From NCBI GenBank assembly GCA_037481875.1, contig JBBFKY010000005.1, forward strand, positions 124,001 to 188,000: DNA of 64,000 nucleotides. Direction: 5' to 3'. A program made the position numbers and the translations under genes. The stretch's first letter is position 1. Every line of letters starts with the position of its first letter. Below the pieces are notes generated by a model that saw only the letters and a list, made by a program, of their open reading frames with translations, made no database searches and had not been told where the DNA came from. Positions 46,866 to 56,136 of the stretch are shown here, piece by piece. This stretch comes from Desulfosoma sp. GTDB lineage: Bacteria; Desulfobacterota; Syntrophobacteria; Syntrophobacterales; DSM-9756.

Positions 46866-47717
46866 GTGAAAGATTCCGGGAGAAACCCTTCCAGCTCTGT
46901 TCTCTCACCCCAGGAAGTCCATAAGGCACGTACGACCGCTCGATTGGCCATCTTTGAAGCCGGCTCCTATATACGAGAAAAATTTGAATCCCAAGGCCTT
47001 CAGGTGGAAAGCAAAGGGGTTTCTGATTACGTCACCGAAGTGGACCGATTCTGTGAAGAGCTCATTCTAAAGCGTCTTCGATCTTCTTTTCCAGACCACA
47101 CCTTGATGTCTGAAGAACGAGCTGTGGAAAACCATTCCCCTTCCCATGTCTGGATCGTGGATCCCTTGGACGGCACGACCAACTTCATTCATGGATTTCC
47201 CATGATTGCCATTTCCATTGCTCTGGCGGTTCGGGGCACCGTGGTTATGGGATGGGTGTTCGATCCTTTGCGACGCGAACTCTTTGAAGTGCATCAGGGT
47301 GTCGGAGCCTGGTGTAACGATCGTCCTCTTCCTTCGATTCCTCAAAAACCCTTGCACGAGGCCCTTTTAGCCACAGGGTTTCCTTTCCGTTCCAAAAAGT
47401 TTTTGGACCCGTATCTTCAAGTTTTTAAGGAAGTCTTTGCTGAAGTCACCGGTATTCGAAGGGCCGGATCCGCCGCCCTGGATCTTGCCTACGTCGCAGC
47501 CGGCCGCGTGCAAGGGTTTTGGGAAATCGGGTTGAAACCCTGGGACATAGCTGCCGGAGCCCTCCTCATTCAAGAAACCAAGGGATTGGTTACAGATTTT
47601 TGGGGAAGATCGGCTTACCTGGAAAGCGGCCACATCGTGGCCGGATCTTCTCTTGTTCACCGTTTTCTACTGGAAAAAATCGAACCCCTTCGAGAAGCTC
47701 TTGGCCCAATACTCTGA
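46866..47717 (+). CDS. Inositol monophosphatase family protein
   Basis: 283 residues. Metal-binding motifs DYVTEVDRFCEE, MSEERA (Glu), WIVDPLDGTTNFIHGFP and WDIAAGALLIQE are all present, so it should be an active Mg-dependent phosphatase for inositol phosphate, fructose bisphosphate or PAP/NADP-type substrates. GTG 46866 with AAGGAGG five bases upstream is preferred over an ATG at 46812, which lacks such a site. Confidence 0.92.
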   Translation: MKDSGRNPSSSVLSPQEVHKARTTARLAIFEAGSYIREKFESQGLQVESKGVSDYVTEVDRFCEELILKRLRSSFPDHTLMSEERAVENHSPSHVWIVDPLDGTTNFIHGFPMIAISIALAVRGTVVMGWVFDPLRRELFEVHQGVGAWCNDRPLPSIPQKPLHEALLATGFPFRSKKFLDPYLQVFKEVFAEVTGIRRAGSAALDLAYVAAGRVQGFWEIGLKPWDIAAGALLIQETKGLVTDFWGRSAYLESGHIVAGSSLVHRFLLEKIEPLREALGPIL

Positions 47718-47820
47718 GGTTTTTTGACCCCGGGAACCATAACCGGAGAAGCACAACAGAACCACGCGCCGGCGGCTCAAACCGCTCGACCATAGCCCAG
47801 CTGAACCAAAGGATCCCTGT

Positions 47821-47846
47821 AGGGGCGCACCGATGTGTGCGCCCCT
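47821..47846. repeat. Intergenic palindrome, GCGCAC type
   Basis: AGGGGCGCAC and GTGCGCCCCT form ten perfect pairs around CGATGT. Confidence 0.8.
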
Positions 47847-47872
47847 AATTCCAACAAAGGACGAATGATTTC

Positions 47873-47897
47873 AGGGCGGACACATAAATCCGCCCCA
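47873..47897. repeat. Intergenic palindrome, GGCGGA type
   Basis: GGGCGGA and TCCGCCC arms around CACATAAA; sister of the 5.5-7.1 kb copies. Confidence 0.7.
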
Positions 47898-47955
47898 CAG
47901 GCCGTCTTACGTGCTGGATCTAAAGGTCCAGAAGGCCCATGGTCTGGGAGTGGTT

Positions 47956-47984
47956 TAGGGCGGGCACATAGGTCCGCCCCTGCA
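47956..47984. repeat. Intergenic palindrome, GGCGG type
   Basis: TAGGGCGG and CCGCCCCTG arms around GCACATAGGT, with the CACAT core shared with the copies at 6765 and 7113. Confidence 0.7.
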
Positions 47985-48085
47985 AGTCATTTTTTGTGGC
48001 GGGAACACGGGTCTGACCCCTTGGGTTCAGGAATGAGAAGACGAAAACCAGTGAAGCTCGCTTTTCTCCATTCCAGGGCGGCTGC

Positions 48086-48484
48086 TTACTCCTTGGTCCA
48101 GGTGGTTGGAGGAACCACATTCATGGCCATAAGTTTTTTGCTGGTTTCATAAACCACTTCCATTTTTCTTGGGGTGAGCACATGGCTCACGACTCCTAGC
48201 CCGAAAACAGGATGCCAGATCAGGTCCCCTTCCTTGTACGACTCAGACATGTTGTATTCAGGAACCCCTTCCCGGCTTGCTTCCAAAAGGCGAGCACGCC
48301 AGTCTTCCTCCGTTTTGGGCTTGGGACTCCCCTTGAGAAGCACCGACGGCATCATGTCGTCTTCGTCTTCTATGAGGATCCCTTCCTCTTCGTCCTCAAA
48401 ATCCAGATCCGCGCCGCCTTCAAAATCCAGGCTGTCGTCTTCGTAATCTTCCATCAAATCATCTTTATCCACGTCTTTGGCCAT
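48086..48484 (-). CDS. Small acidic protein with CarD-like C-terminal segment
   Basis: 132 residues. The N-terminal half is extremely acidic (long Asp/Glu runs, about 1-50). The C-terminal segment, YKEGDLIWHPVFGLGVV followed by KMEVVYETSKKLMAMNV, resembles the beta-barrel start of CarD/TRCF RNA-polymerase-interacting domains (GD.VVHP.FG.G.V). I do not recognise a named family, so this is inference. ATG 48484 has GGAG about nine bases upstream. Divergent from the AEC transporter gene. Confidence 0.6.
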   Translation of the reverse strand: MAKDVDKDDLMEDYEDDSLDFEGGADLDFEDEEEGILIEDEDDMMPSVLLKGSPKPKTEEDWRARLLEASREGVPEYNMSESYKEGDLIWHPVFGLGVVSHVLTPRKMEVVYETSKKLMAMNVVPPTTWTKE

Positions 48485-48615
48485 CGCAACACTCTCCATC
48501 TTCATTCTGGGCTTTACCCCGCAAGGTGCCGAGACTATTAAAACCGAGTTGTGTGCAGGTCAAGCCTTTTCCCGTATGGAAACTCGAAACCCTTCTCAGG
48601 CACCGGAGGCTGCGG

Positions 48616-49557
48616 ATGTTCAAGGTTTTCGTCACCCATATCCTTCCTGTGTTTTCCATCATCGGTTTGGGCTATGTGCTCATGCACCGCCGATTCGTGG
48701 GAGATGTTTTCATCGCCTCAGCCAATCGACTGGTGTATTACGTGGCTGTCCCCGCCATGCTCTTTCACGAAGTCGCCCGATCTTCCTTTTCGCAAAACTT
48801 TCACGCCGGCGCCGTGCTATCCATGTTGGCCGGACTTGCCATTGTGACCACCGCCGGTTTTACCATCGCCCATTCCATGGGCCGACCCAATGCTTTTAAG
48901 GCGACCTTTGTGCACAGCACTTTCCATGGGAATCTGGGTTATATGGCCTATGCCATCGCTTTCTATGCCTTGGGAGAAAAAGCCTTTGCGCAAACCGCCA
49001 TTTTGAGCAGCTTTCTCATTGTGGCACAAAATCTCCTCGCCGTATGCGTTTTTGCCTACTACAAACCCACAAACCAAAGCCCGTCCGGAATCGGAAGCTT
49101 CGATCCCATGGAAACCCTTAAACGTATCGTTTCCAATCCCATCATCGTTTCGGTAACGGCCGGAACACTTTTTTCTTACCTTTCCCTTTCACTCCATCCG
49201 GCCCTTTCACAATCCCTGAAAATCCTTTCCGGTATGGCTCTGCCTCTCGCCTTGTTACTTATCGGCACCTCTCTTTCCTTTAAATCGCTGACAAAGCTGC
49301 TGCCCGCCATGAGTGCCATCGGTGCCTTGAAGCTCCTTCTTTTTCCTTTGATCACCTATGGGCTCATGCGCTCCTGGCACGTTCCTTCCTCCTTCTACAC
49401 CCCCGTGCTCATTCTGACAGCAGCCCCTCCCGCCACCATCACCTATATCATGGCCTCGGAACTGGGCGGGGACACCGAACTGGCCGCCGCAGCCACCTCA
49501 CTTCTAACTATGGTCTCCGGCTGCACCTACGCCGTGCTGCTTTCTTTTCATGGATGA
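48616..49557 (+). CDS. AEC-family transporter (auxin efflux carrier type)
   Basis: 313 residues and about ten hydrophobic segments in two five-helix halves. Start MFKVFVTHILPVFSIIGLGY and the C-terminal AAPPATITYIMASELGGD match bacterial AEC permeases, which export malate, malonate or other organic acids. The substrate is unknown. ATG 48616 has GGAGG six bases upstream; an open frame to 48526 lacks a site. Confidence 0.85.
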   Translation: MFKVFVTHILPVFSIIGLGYVLMHRRFVGDVFIASANRLVYYVAVPAMLFHEVARSSFSQNFHAGAVLSMLAGLAIVTTAGFTIAHSMGRPNAFKATFVHSTFHGNLGYMAYAIAFYALGEKAFAQTAILSSFLIVAQNLLAVCVFAYYKPTNQSPSGIGSFDPMETLKRIVSNPIIVSVTAGTLFSYLSLSLHPALSQSLKILSGMALPLALLLIGTSLSFKSLTKLLPAMSAIGALKLLLFPLITYGLMRSWHVPSSFYTPVLILTAAPPATITYIMASELGGDTELAAAATSLLTMVSGCTYAVLLSFHG

Positions 49558-49634
49558 AAAGCACGCAAAACCATGATGATCTTAAAATGAATGTGCACCG
49601 AAGGGTGAAACTCTGCACTCGACCTTGTGAGGCT

Positions 49635-51053
49635 TCAGAAGGGTTTTCGGTCCAGGGTGTCTTCGTCTTCTTCGGAAGAGAGGCCATGCTTAACGAGTCG
49701 ATATCGAAAAGAACGAAAGGTCAGCCCGAGAAGCTGTGCAGCCTTTTGTTTGGAGCCTCCGCATCGTTCCAGAGCCTGTAAAAGCAGGCTTTTTTCCAGG
49801 TCCTCAAGATACTTGGGAAGATTTAGGCCCTTTTCAGGCAAAACAGGCAAACCTGGTTGGTATTCTTCCTGACGTTTTTTTCGAGACGTGGCGATGGTCA
49901 AGCTTTCAGGGAGAATAATACTCGAAGATTCCAAGGCCACACCGCGTTCGATAATGTTTTCCAGTTCTCGAACGTTCCCCGGAAAATCGTACTGTTTCAA
50001 AATATCCATGGCGTAAGATGAAATTTTTTGAATATCCTTCCCGAAGGCTTTAGAAAATTTGGCCAGAAAATAGTCTGCAAGAAGAGGAATATCTTCCTGC
50101 CTTTCCCTCAAGGGAGGTATCCTTAGATGGATGACGTTCAATCGAAAATATAAATCTTCACGGAACTGACGCTCGATCACCATCTGCTCCAGATCTCTGT
50201 TGGTCGCAGAGATAATGCGCACATCCACGGGAACATCGGTGGTATCTCCAAGCATACGAATGGTTTTTTCCTGAACCAGGCGTAAAAGCTTGACCTGAAG
50301 GCTTGGAGACAATTCCCCGATTTCATCCAAAAAAAGGGTCCCGCCTTGAGCGGCTTCCACCAGCCCTTTACGGTCCATGGTGGCGCCCGTAAAGGCTCCT
50401 TTGCGGTACCCGAAAAGTTCGCTTTCGATAAGGGATTCCGGAACGCCGGCGCAATTGACCACCACAAAGGGTTTTTCGGCTCGAGCGCTTCTTTTATGGA
50501 TGGCTTTGGCCACCAGTTCCTTGCCTGTACCGCTTTCTCCGGTAATCAACACATTGCTGGTGGTGGCTGCCACACGTTCAATGAGTTCATAGATCTTTTT
50601 CATGGCCGGGCTTTCGCCGATCATGCAGCCGAAATGCAAGGGGCCTTGGCGGGCATGGGGCGGCACTTCTCGGCCCTGAGTCTTCAAGGCGTTTTGAATG
50701 ACCCGGCGCATCTCATCAATTTTGAAGGGTTTGGGCAAATAGTCGTAGGCCCCTTCACGCATGGCGGCCACGGCCGTTTCGGTACTGGCATAGGCCGAAA
50801 TCATAATCACCACCGTGGAAGGAGACAGTTGTTTACATTCCCTGAGAACTTCCAGACCGTCTACGGGTTTCATGCGAATATCGGTGATGACCAAATCAAA
50901 GCGCTGTTCTTTGAGAATCTTCAGGGCTTCCGTGCCGCTGGCCGCACAGTGCACCACATAGCCTTCTTTCTGGAGCATGATCTCCAGAAATTCACGCATG
51001 CTCCTTTCATCATCCACCACGAGGATTCGGCGTCCGTCGGCATGGTAGGACAT
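49635..51053 (-). CDS. Sigma-54-dependent response regulator (NtrC family, PilR-like)
   Basis: 472 residues. Receiver domain (ILVVDDE, phosphoacceptor in VITDIRM, LPKPFKIDE), AAA+ central domain (GESGTGKELVAKAIH, ELFGYRKGAFTGAT for sigma-54 contact, GTLFLDEIGEL, FREDLYFRLNV) and Fis-type helix-turn-helix (KQKAAQLLGLTFRSFRYRL, very close to the PilR wording). It should activate RpoN promoters when phosphorylated. No kinase is adjacent. It follows pyrC after 15 bases. Whether it acts on the sigma-54 promoter at 10849 is unknown. Confidence 0.92.
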   Translation of the reverse strand: MSYHADGRRILVVDDERSMREFLEIMLQKEGYVVHCAASGTEALKILKEQRFDLVITDIRMKPVDGLEVLRECKQLSPSTVVIMISAYASTETAVAAMREGAYDYLPKPFKIDEMRRVIQNALKTQGREVPPHARQGPLHFGCMIGESPAMKKIYELIERVAATTSNVLITGESGTGKELVAKAIHKRSARAEKPFVVVNCAGVPESLIESELFGYRKGAFTGATMDRKGLVEAAQGGTLFLDEIGELSPSLQVKLLRLVQEKTIRMLGDTTDVPVDVRIISATNRDLEQMVIERQFREDLYFRLNVIHLRIPPLRERQEDIPLLADYFLAKFSKAFGKDIQKISSYAMDILKQYDFPGNVRELENIIERGVALESSSIILPESLTIATSRKKRQEEYQPGLPVLPEKGLNLPKYLEDLEKSLLLQALERCGGSKQKAAQLLGLTFRSFRYRLVKHGLSSEEDEDTLDRKPF

Positions 51054-51068
51054 GCGAATGTACGCTCC

Positions 51069-52376
51069 TTAAGGAAAAGGATAACGCACGAGGCCATTCA
51101 CCAGGGTCATGACGGCCCTCCCTTTGACGGACCATCCTCGAAACGGACAGTTACGCCCTTTGGATTGAAAGGTTTCGGGATCGATCACGTGTTCCGCATT
51201 CGGGTCAATAATGGTTATATGGGCCGGCGCACCCTTTCGAAGGCTTCCAAAAGGGATGCCCAAAATTTTCGAAGGATTCCATGTGACCTTGGCCAAAATA
51301 TCCAGGGGATCGCCGACCCCTTCTTCAATAAGGTTCAGCACCAAAGGAAGGGCGGATTCCAGGCCGATCATGCCATTGGCAGCATCCTGAAATTCCGTGT
51401 CTTTTTCCAAAAGGCTGTGCGGTGCATGGTCGGTGGCGATGACATCGATGGTGCCGTCCGCAAGGGCTTCCTTGATGGCTTCCACGTCTCGGCGAGTCCG
51501 CAACGGAGGGTTGACCTTGTAAACCGTGTCAAAACCTTCCACGAATTCGTCGGTAAGGGTGAAATAATGGGGAGCCGTTTCACAGGTCACAGGAATGCCT
51601 CGGCGTTTTGCTTCACGGAGAATCCACACCGAAGCTTCGGTGCTCACATGAGCCACATGAAGGCGGCCACCGGTGAGCTCGGCTAAAAGCACATCACGGG
51701 CGATCATGACGGCTTCCGCAGCCGCGGGAATACCCTGAAGCCCCAATCGAGTCGACATAACGCCTTCATGCATGTGGCCCCCTTGGGACAGGGCCGTCTC
51801 TTCGGCATGCGTGATCACCAGCAAGTCAAAGGCTTTGGCGTATTCCAGGGCTCTTCGCATAAGAGCCGCGTTCATCACGGGACGTCCATCATCAGAAACA
51901 GCCACCGCACCCGCTTCACGAAGTTCTCCAAATTCGGCCAGTTCTTCACCTTTAAGACCTTTGCTGATGGCGGCTACAGGGTAAACATGGCAATGCCCTT
52001 GTTCGAAGGCTCGACGTGTTATGAAAGAAGTCACCGCCGCACAATCGTTGACCGGTTTTGTATTGGGCATGCAGGCCACAGCTCCGAATCCTCCGGCCAC
52101 AGCGGCGGCGGTTCCCGTCATGATGGTCTCTTTGTACTCTTCGCCGGGTTCCCTGAGGTGCACATGCATATCCACCCACGCCGGGACCACCCATTTTCCG
52201 GTCACATCGATCACGCGGGTTTGGGAAGACGGCGACACGGCATGAGGTTCCCACACCAGCTCATGAATTACCCCATTCCGTATAATGAGGTCCCCGATTC
52301 TATCGATTCGCCTTTGCGGATCCAGAATACGACCGCCACGCAGGACGATCTCCACAGCTCCCTCCCTTGTCGTCAT
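51069..52376 (-). CDS. pyrC: Dihydroorotase (class I)
   Basis: 435 residues. Metal ligands VDMHVHLREPG, ITHAEE, VAHVSTEASV and ATDHAPH are all present, so it should be catalytically active. It closes carbamoyl aspartate to dihydroorotate in pyrimidine synthesis. It starts 17 bases after pyrB, a coupled order often reflecting a shared enzyme complex in the class I/ATCase type. Confidence 0.96.
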   Translation of the reverse strand: MTTREGAVEIVLRGGRILDPQRRIDRIGDLIIRNGVIHELVWEPHAVSPSSQTRVIDVTGKWVVPAWVDMHVHLREPGEEYKETIMTGTAAAVAGGFGAVACMPNTKPVNDCAAVTSFITRRAFEQGHCHVYPVAAISKGLKGEELAEFGELREAGAVAVSDDGRPVMNAALMRRALEYAKAFDLLVITHAEETALSQGGHMHEGVMSTRLGLQGIPAAAEAVMIARDVLLAELTGGRLHVAHVSTEASVWILREAKRRGIPVTCETAPHYFTLTDEFVEGFDTVYKVNPPLRTRRDVEAIKEALADGTIDVIATDHAPHSLLEKDTEFQDAANGMIGLESALPLVLNLIEEGVGDPLDILAKVTWNPSKILGIPFGSLRKGAPAHITIIDPNAEHVIDPETFQSKGRNCPFRGWSVKGRAVMTLVNGLVRYPFP

Positions 52377-52393
52377 CGGGTCATGAAACCCAT

Positions 52394-53326
52394 TCAGTCG
52401 GCCGATTCGTCTCTTTGCACCAAGAGGTAAAGCAGCGCCATGCGCACCGCCACACCGTTGCTCACCTGATCCAAAATGACGGCATGGGGGCCGTCGGCCA
52501 CTTCCGGGCTTATTTCCACACCGCGATTCATGGGCCCCGGGTGCATGATGAGCACATCAGGCTTGGCGTGCGCCAGTTTTTTGGAATCGATGCCATAATA
52601 GGCGGCGTATTCCCGCAAAGAAGGCAGCAACCCCTGACCCTGCCTCTCCTTTTGAAGCCTTAGAACCATAATCACATCCGCCTCTGGAATCACCGGCTCC
52701 AGACGCAGGGAAACCGTTACCGGCAGATGTTCGAGATGCGAAGGCAGAAGCGTCGGTGGGCCGCATACCACAACACGAGCCCCCATTTTGGTCAGGCCCC
52801 AGATGTTGGACCGGGCCACTCGGCTGTGCGCGATATCCCCCACAATGAGCACCGTCAAGCCGTCCAGGCGACCCTTGTGCTGGCGAATGGTCAGCATGTC
52901 CAAAAGGGCCTGAGACGGATGTTCGTGCATGCCGTCTCCGGCATTGATCACGGAAGCCTTGGTACGCTGAGCAATGCGATGTGGAGTCCCCGAAGCCGAA
53001 TGCCGAATAATGAAAACGTCCGGCTGCATGGCTTCCAGGTTCTTCACCGTGTCCAGAAAGGTCTCCCCCTTCACCATGGAACTGGTGGAAGTACTAATGC
53101 TGTAAGTATCCGCGCTGAGCCTCTTGGCGGCGATGTCAAAAGAGGTGCGGGTTCGTGTGCTGGGTTCATAGAACAGGTGCACAACCGTTTTGCCTCGAAG
53201 GGTGGGGACTTTCTTGATGGACCGTGTGTTGATTTCCTTAAGGGATTCGGCGGTGTCGAGAATGGTTTCAATTTCATCCACCTCCAGATCCCTCATGCCG
53301 AGTAGGTCTTTTCTCGAAAAGGCCAT
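52394..53326 (-). CDS. pyrB: Aspartate carbamoyltransferase catalytic chain
   Basis: 310 residues. Carbamoyl phosphate motif [13 protein letters not shown] and aspartate-side motifs [14 protein letters not shown] and [10 protein letters not shown]. It makes carbamoyl aspartate. No pyrI regulatory chain is visible. ATG 53326 has GAGG eight bases upstream and is preferred over the GTG two codons earlier. First gene of pyrB-pyrC and the NtrC-family gene. Confidence 0.97.
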   Translation of the reverse strand: MAFSRKDLLGMRDLEVDEIETILDTAESLKEINTRSIKKVPTLRGKTVVHLFYEPSTRTRTSFDIAAKRLSADTYSISTSTSSMVKGETFLDTVKNLEAMQPDVFIIRHSASGTPHRIAQRTKASVINAGDGMHEHPSQALLDMLTIRQHKGRLDGLTVLIVGDIAHSRVARSNIWGLTKMGARVVVCGPPTLLPSHLEHLPVTVSLRLEPVIPEADVIMVLRLQKERQGQGLLPSLREYAAYYGIDSKKLAHAKPDVLIMHPGPMNRGVEISPEVADGPHAVILDQVSNGVAVRMALLYLLVQRDESAD

Positions 53327-53617
53327 GGGCACATCCTCAATGTGTTTCCTAAGACCTCAAAATAGTTTTTTGTGAAAATACCATTTTTCAGACTGAAAAG
53401 TGAGGAAAAAATCAGAGCCTAAAACACAGGACCTCTTGACACCGGAAGCGCATCCCTATAAAGGAATCGGTACCTCAAGGCTGTGCGATCTTTTCATGCT
53501 TTGGATTGTGGAAACGCCCTCTGCAGCGCCCTTCCGACGGCGAAGGGCGGCGGGGAGCGTTTTTGCGTTTACAAGACACGGCTTTGACGGGGACATCCTT
53601 GAACCTGGAGGCAGGAC

Positions 53618-54088
53618 ATGGAAAGGGTTCCAATCACAAGGGAAGGCTATGAAAGACTGAGACAGGAACTCCAACGGCTCCAAAAGGAAGAACGCCCCAA
53701 AGTGATCAAGGCTATTGAAGAAGCTCGAGGACATGGGGATCTTTCCGAGAACGCCGAGTATGAAGCTGCCAAGGAAAAACAGGCCCTGATCGAAGGACGC
53801 ATCGCCGATATTCAGGAAAAACTGGCTCATTCGGAAATCGTTGAAACTAACGGTGCCGACGGCGGGAAAGTCATGTTCGGGCTGACCGTAGTGCTGGAGG
53901 ACCTGGACAGCGGGGAAGAGCTTACCTATAGGCTTGTGGGACCTTACGAAGCGGACATTCAAGCAGGAACACTGTCGGTCAGTTCGCCCCTGGGCAAGGC
54001 CTTGATCGGCAAAGAAGAAGGCGACACGGTTTCGGTGAGGACTCCAAAGGGCGTTCGTCAGTTGGAAATTGTGGAAGTGCGTTCCTAA
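53618..54088 (+). CDS. greA: Transcription elongation factor GreA
   Basis: 156 residues, normal. N-terminal antiparallel coiled coil with the acidic tip GDLSENAEYEAAKEKQ (Asp-Glu that helps RNA cleavage by RNA polymerase) and a C-terminal FKBP-like domain with LVGPYEADIQAGTLSVSSPLG. It rescues backtracked polymerase. ATG 53618 follows GGAGGCAGGAC. Probably its own transcript; a candidate -35 TTGACA (53436) precedes it by about 180 bases. Confidence 0.97.
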   Translation: MERVPITREGYERLRQELQRLQKEERPKVIKAIEEARGHGDLSENAEYEAAKEKQALIEGRIADIQEKLAHSEIVETNGADGGKVMFGLTVVLEDLDSGEELTYRLVGPYEADIQAGTLSVSSPLGKALIGKEEGDTVSVRTPKGVRQLEIVEVRS

Positions 54089-54103
54089 AAAACGCAAAGC
54101 GTC

Positions 54104-54132
54104 TTGACAGAAAACCTTTACACGGGTAAAAG
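54104..54132 (+). promoter_or_regulatory. Candidate promoter of rpsT
   Basis: TTGACA (54104-54109), 17-base spacer, TAAAAG (54127-54132), a strong -35 with a weak -10, about 75 bases before the start. Confidence 0.5.
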
Positions 54133-54206
54133 ACAAGGCTCCCGAAAGAGAAACCTAGAACACTTTTTCCATATGATGACGGTGAAAAACGGAAGGAGGA
54201 AAGGTC

Positions 54207-54485
54207 TTGGCCAATCACAAATCAGCCCTGAAGAGAGCCAAACAGAGTGAAGCGCGCCGCATGCGCAATCGAGCGCGGAAAAGCCGCATGAAGACGGCTA
54301 TCAGGAAGCTGGAAGAAGCCATTCGCACCAACGCAGTGGATGCAGCTATGGAGCACCTTCGAGAAGCCACGTCGATCATTGCAAAAACCGCCGCCAAAGG
54401 AACCATTCATCGCAACACGGCTTCGCGTAAAATTTCCAGACTGGCCAAGAAAGTCAACATGCTTAAGGCTGCCCAGAGCGCCTGA
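54207..54485 (+). CDS. rpsT: 30S ribosomal protein S20
   Basis: 92 residues, normal length, Arg/Lys-rich. The start MANHKSALKRAKQSEARR and IAKTAAKGTIHRNTASRKISRL fit S20. The start codon is TTG (54207) with GGAGG about eight bases upstream; non-ATG starts are also used for this gene in other bacteria. A terminator follows inside the convergent holA gene. Confidence 0.97.
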   Translation: MANHKSALKRAKQSEARRMRNRARKSRMKTAIRKLEEAIRTNAVDAAMEHLREATSIIAKTAAKGTIHRNTASRKISRLAKKVNMLKAAQSA

Positions 54486-54542
54486 AACCACCTCAGGCTC
54501 TTTCAGAGTCGAATTTGCAAGGGTCGAGGCCCGTTATCGCCC

Positions 54543-55586
54543 CTACGAAAATTCTGAAGGAGGTCCCGCGGGAAGGACCTCCTTCTTTTGTGCCTTCAAA
54601 GTCGCCATGCGATAGAGAAGACCTTCCAAGGCTCTAGCCGGATCAAGGGTTGTGGTTTTCAAGGAAAGGTCTATGGCGATTATGGCCGCATGCAGTTGAA
54701 GAAGGGCATCTTCCGAAAAGAGGTGCGCATGGCGAGCGGTCTTTTCCACCGCAAAGGGAGGAAGGCGCATCTTTTGTGCTAGGCTCCCCACCGTTTCTCC
54801 TCGATCAAGTCCATCCTTGACTTGCCACAAAAGACGAACATGGCGTGCCAGGAGCGCCAAAAGGGCCAGGGGGGCATCCCCCTTGAGGAGCAGTTGACGA
54901 AGGGTTTCAAGGGCTGCCTTGGATCGACCTTCCACCACATGGTCCATGAGCTTGAAAACATGCTCGGATCGTACTCGGCTACAGGCGGCCTCCACGTCTT
55001 CCGCCGTGATGGTGGCGGCATCTCCTACGTAAAGACACAGCTTTTCGATCTCAGTTTCCAAAGCATGAAGATCTGTGCCCACAGCTTCCACGAGCAGGAA
55101 GGCCGCCGAGGGTGTCATGGCTTTTCCTTGAGCCGCCGCCTTTTCTCGAACCCAAACAGGAAGCTGGCGTTCTTGCATGGGCTGAAAATCCACGATGGCC
55201 CCATGAGCTGCCACGGCCTTTTCCAAGTTCTTCCAGCTTTTTTTGCTTCCCAAGGTCAAGACCACATGGCTTCTTGGGCTTGGGTATACCACGAAACGTT
55301 CCAGAAGATCCCGCTGCTCTTTGGGCCATAGGTCCACATCGCGCACCCGAAGCACACGCCGGGAAGCGAACATGGGTACTGTACGGGCTCGACTGAGCAC
55401 TTCATGCACGGAGGTTTCCTTGGCATCCATCTGTTCCCCCTGAATCGGGGAACCCTCCCGGGCCCTGACGGCCTCAACCAAGGCTTCCCATGCCTTGTCC
55501 AACAAGGACGGGTCATCACCACGAAAAAGATAAATGTTGCGCAGAGGAGCCTCTCGAAGCTGTTTGAAGAAAAGCCGGCTGTCCAT
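54543..55586 (-). CDS. holA: DNA polymerase III subunit delta
   Basis: 347 residues. N-terminal AAA+-like region (IYLFRGDDPSLLDKAWEAL), middle region with the sensor-like segment and the C-terminal helical collar (LLARHVRLLWQVKDGL). It loads the sliding clamp by opening the beta ring. Starts six bases after lptE. Its last codons double as the rpsT terminator. Sequence similarity of HolA is low in general; context supports the call. Confidence 0.9.
   Translation of the reverse strand: MDSRLFFKQLREAPLRNIYLFRGDDPSLLDKAWEALVEAVRAREGSPIQGEQMDAKETSVHEVLSRARTVPMFASRRVLRVRDVDLWPKEQRDLLERFVVYPSPRSHVVLTLGSKKSWKNLEKAVAAHGAIVDFQPMQERQLPVWVREKAAAQGKAMTPSAAFLLVEAVGTDLHALETEIEKLCLYVGDAATITAEDVEAACSRVRSEHVFKLMDHVVEGRSKAALETLRQLLLKGDAPLALLALLARHVRLLWQVKDGLDRGETVGSLAQKMRLPPFAVEKTARHAHLFSEDALLQLHAAIIAIDLSLKTTTLDPARALEGLLYRMATLKAQKKEVLPAGPPSEFS
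54556..54589 (+). terminator. Rho-independent terminator of rpsT, inside holA
   Basis: GAAGGAGGTCC and GGACCTCCTTC form eleven perfect pairs around an eight-base loop, then TTTTG. It lies within the last codons of holA (stop at 54543), so the sequence serves both genes. Confidence 0.85.
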
Positions 55587-55592
55587 GGTGGG

Positions 55593-56111
55593 CTAAAATC
55601 GGCTCATGAACCGATCAAAAACGCGGGTAGCTATTTCCAGGGCCGCCCTTTGAAGGGCTTCCTGACGATTTTGAAAACCTACGATGGCTTCCGGATCGTG
55701 AGCATAGTCCTCAAAGTAGGTCAAGGCACGGTCTTGCCAGAGAATGGTTCCTGTTTTTCGATCCACACTGCGCACATCCAGGATCACGGTCAGGCGCGTG
55801 AGGACTGTGTTTTGAGCCTTGCTATGGCCCACCTCGGTGGTTGAAAGACGTCGAATCTGACCGATAAAGACCACGTCCGCTTCGGATTCAGGCACCAGAC
55901 GAAGTCGGCTTTTCATGAGAAACTCTCGACGTAAAGCTCCCGTAAAAACCGCTTCGATTCCAGGTTCAGCCGTCAGGTTTTCAAAGACGGGAACCGCCAC
56001 CGTTTGCAGACGTGCATCCAGTTGGGCCCCGTCCCCTGCGAACCGGTAACCACACGCGCCGCACCATAGCATCAGGCTGAAGGCAAAAAGGCTGTGCAGA
56101 TACCGGCCCAT
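55593..56111 (-). CDS. lptE: LPS assembly lipoprotein LptE
   Basis: 172 residues. Signal peptide with lipobox LWCGAC (acylated Cys20) followed by GYRFAGD, the usual LptE start, then a mixed alpha-beta body (TVAVPVFENLT, TGALRREFL). LptE plugs the LptD outer-membrane channel for lipopolysaccharide. Lies between leuS and holA, the conserved proteobacterial order; gaps are 25 and 6 bases. Confidence 0.9.
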   Translation of the reverse strand: MGRYLHSLFAFSLMLWCGACGYRFAGDGAQLDARLQTVAVPVFENLTAEPGIEAVFTGALRREFLMKSRLRLVPESEADVVFIGQIRRLSTTEVGHSKAQNTVLTRLTVILDVRSVDRKTGTILWQDRALTYFEDYAHDPEAIVGFQNRQEALQRAALEIATRVFDRFMSRF

Positions 56112-56136
56112 GAGCGTCTCTTTTACCTGGGATGGT

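Larger units (their letters stand above)
47718..48085. other. 368-base intergenic region with three palindromes
   Basis: Holds three family palindromes (47821, 47873 and 47956). No gene is supported. It separates two convergent genes; a transcription stop is likely to be supplied by the palindromes. Confidence 0.65.

Noticed and set aside
50346-51686. 446-codon plus-strand frame opposite the NtrC-family gene and pyrC
   Set aside because: Spans two real genes on the other strand; no motif.
53527-53564. Hairpin CGCCCTTC/GAAGGGCG upstream of greA as a terminator or attenuator
   Set aside because: The T-run is ten bases beyond the stem, too far for a standard terminator; no antiterminator partner seen.
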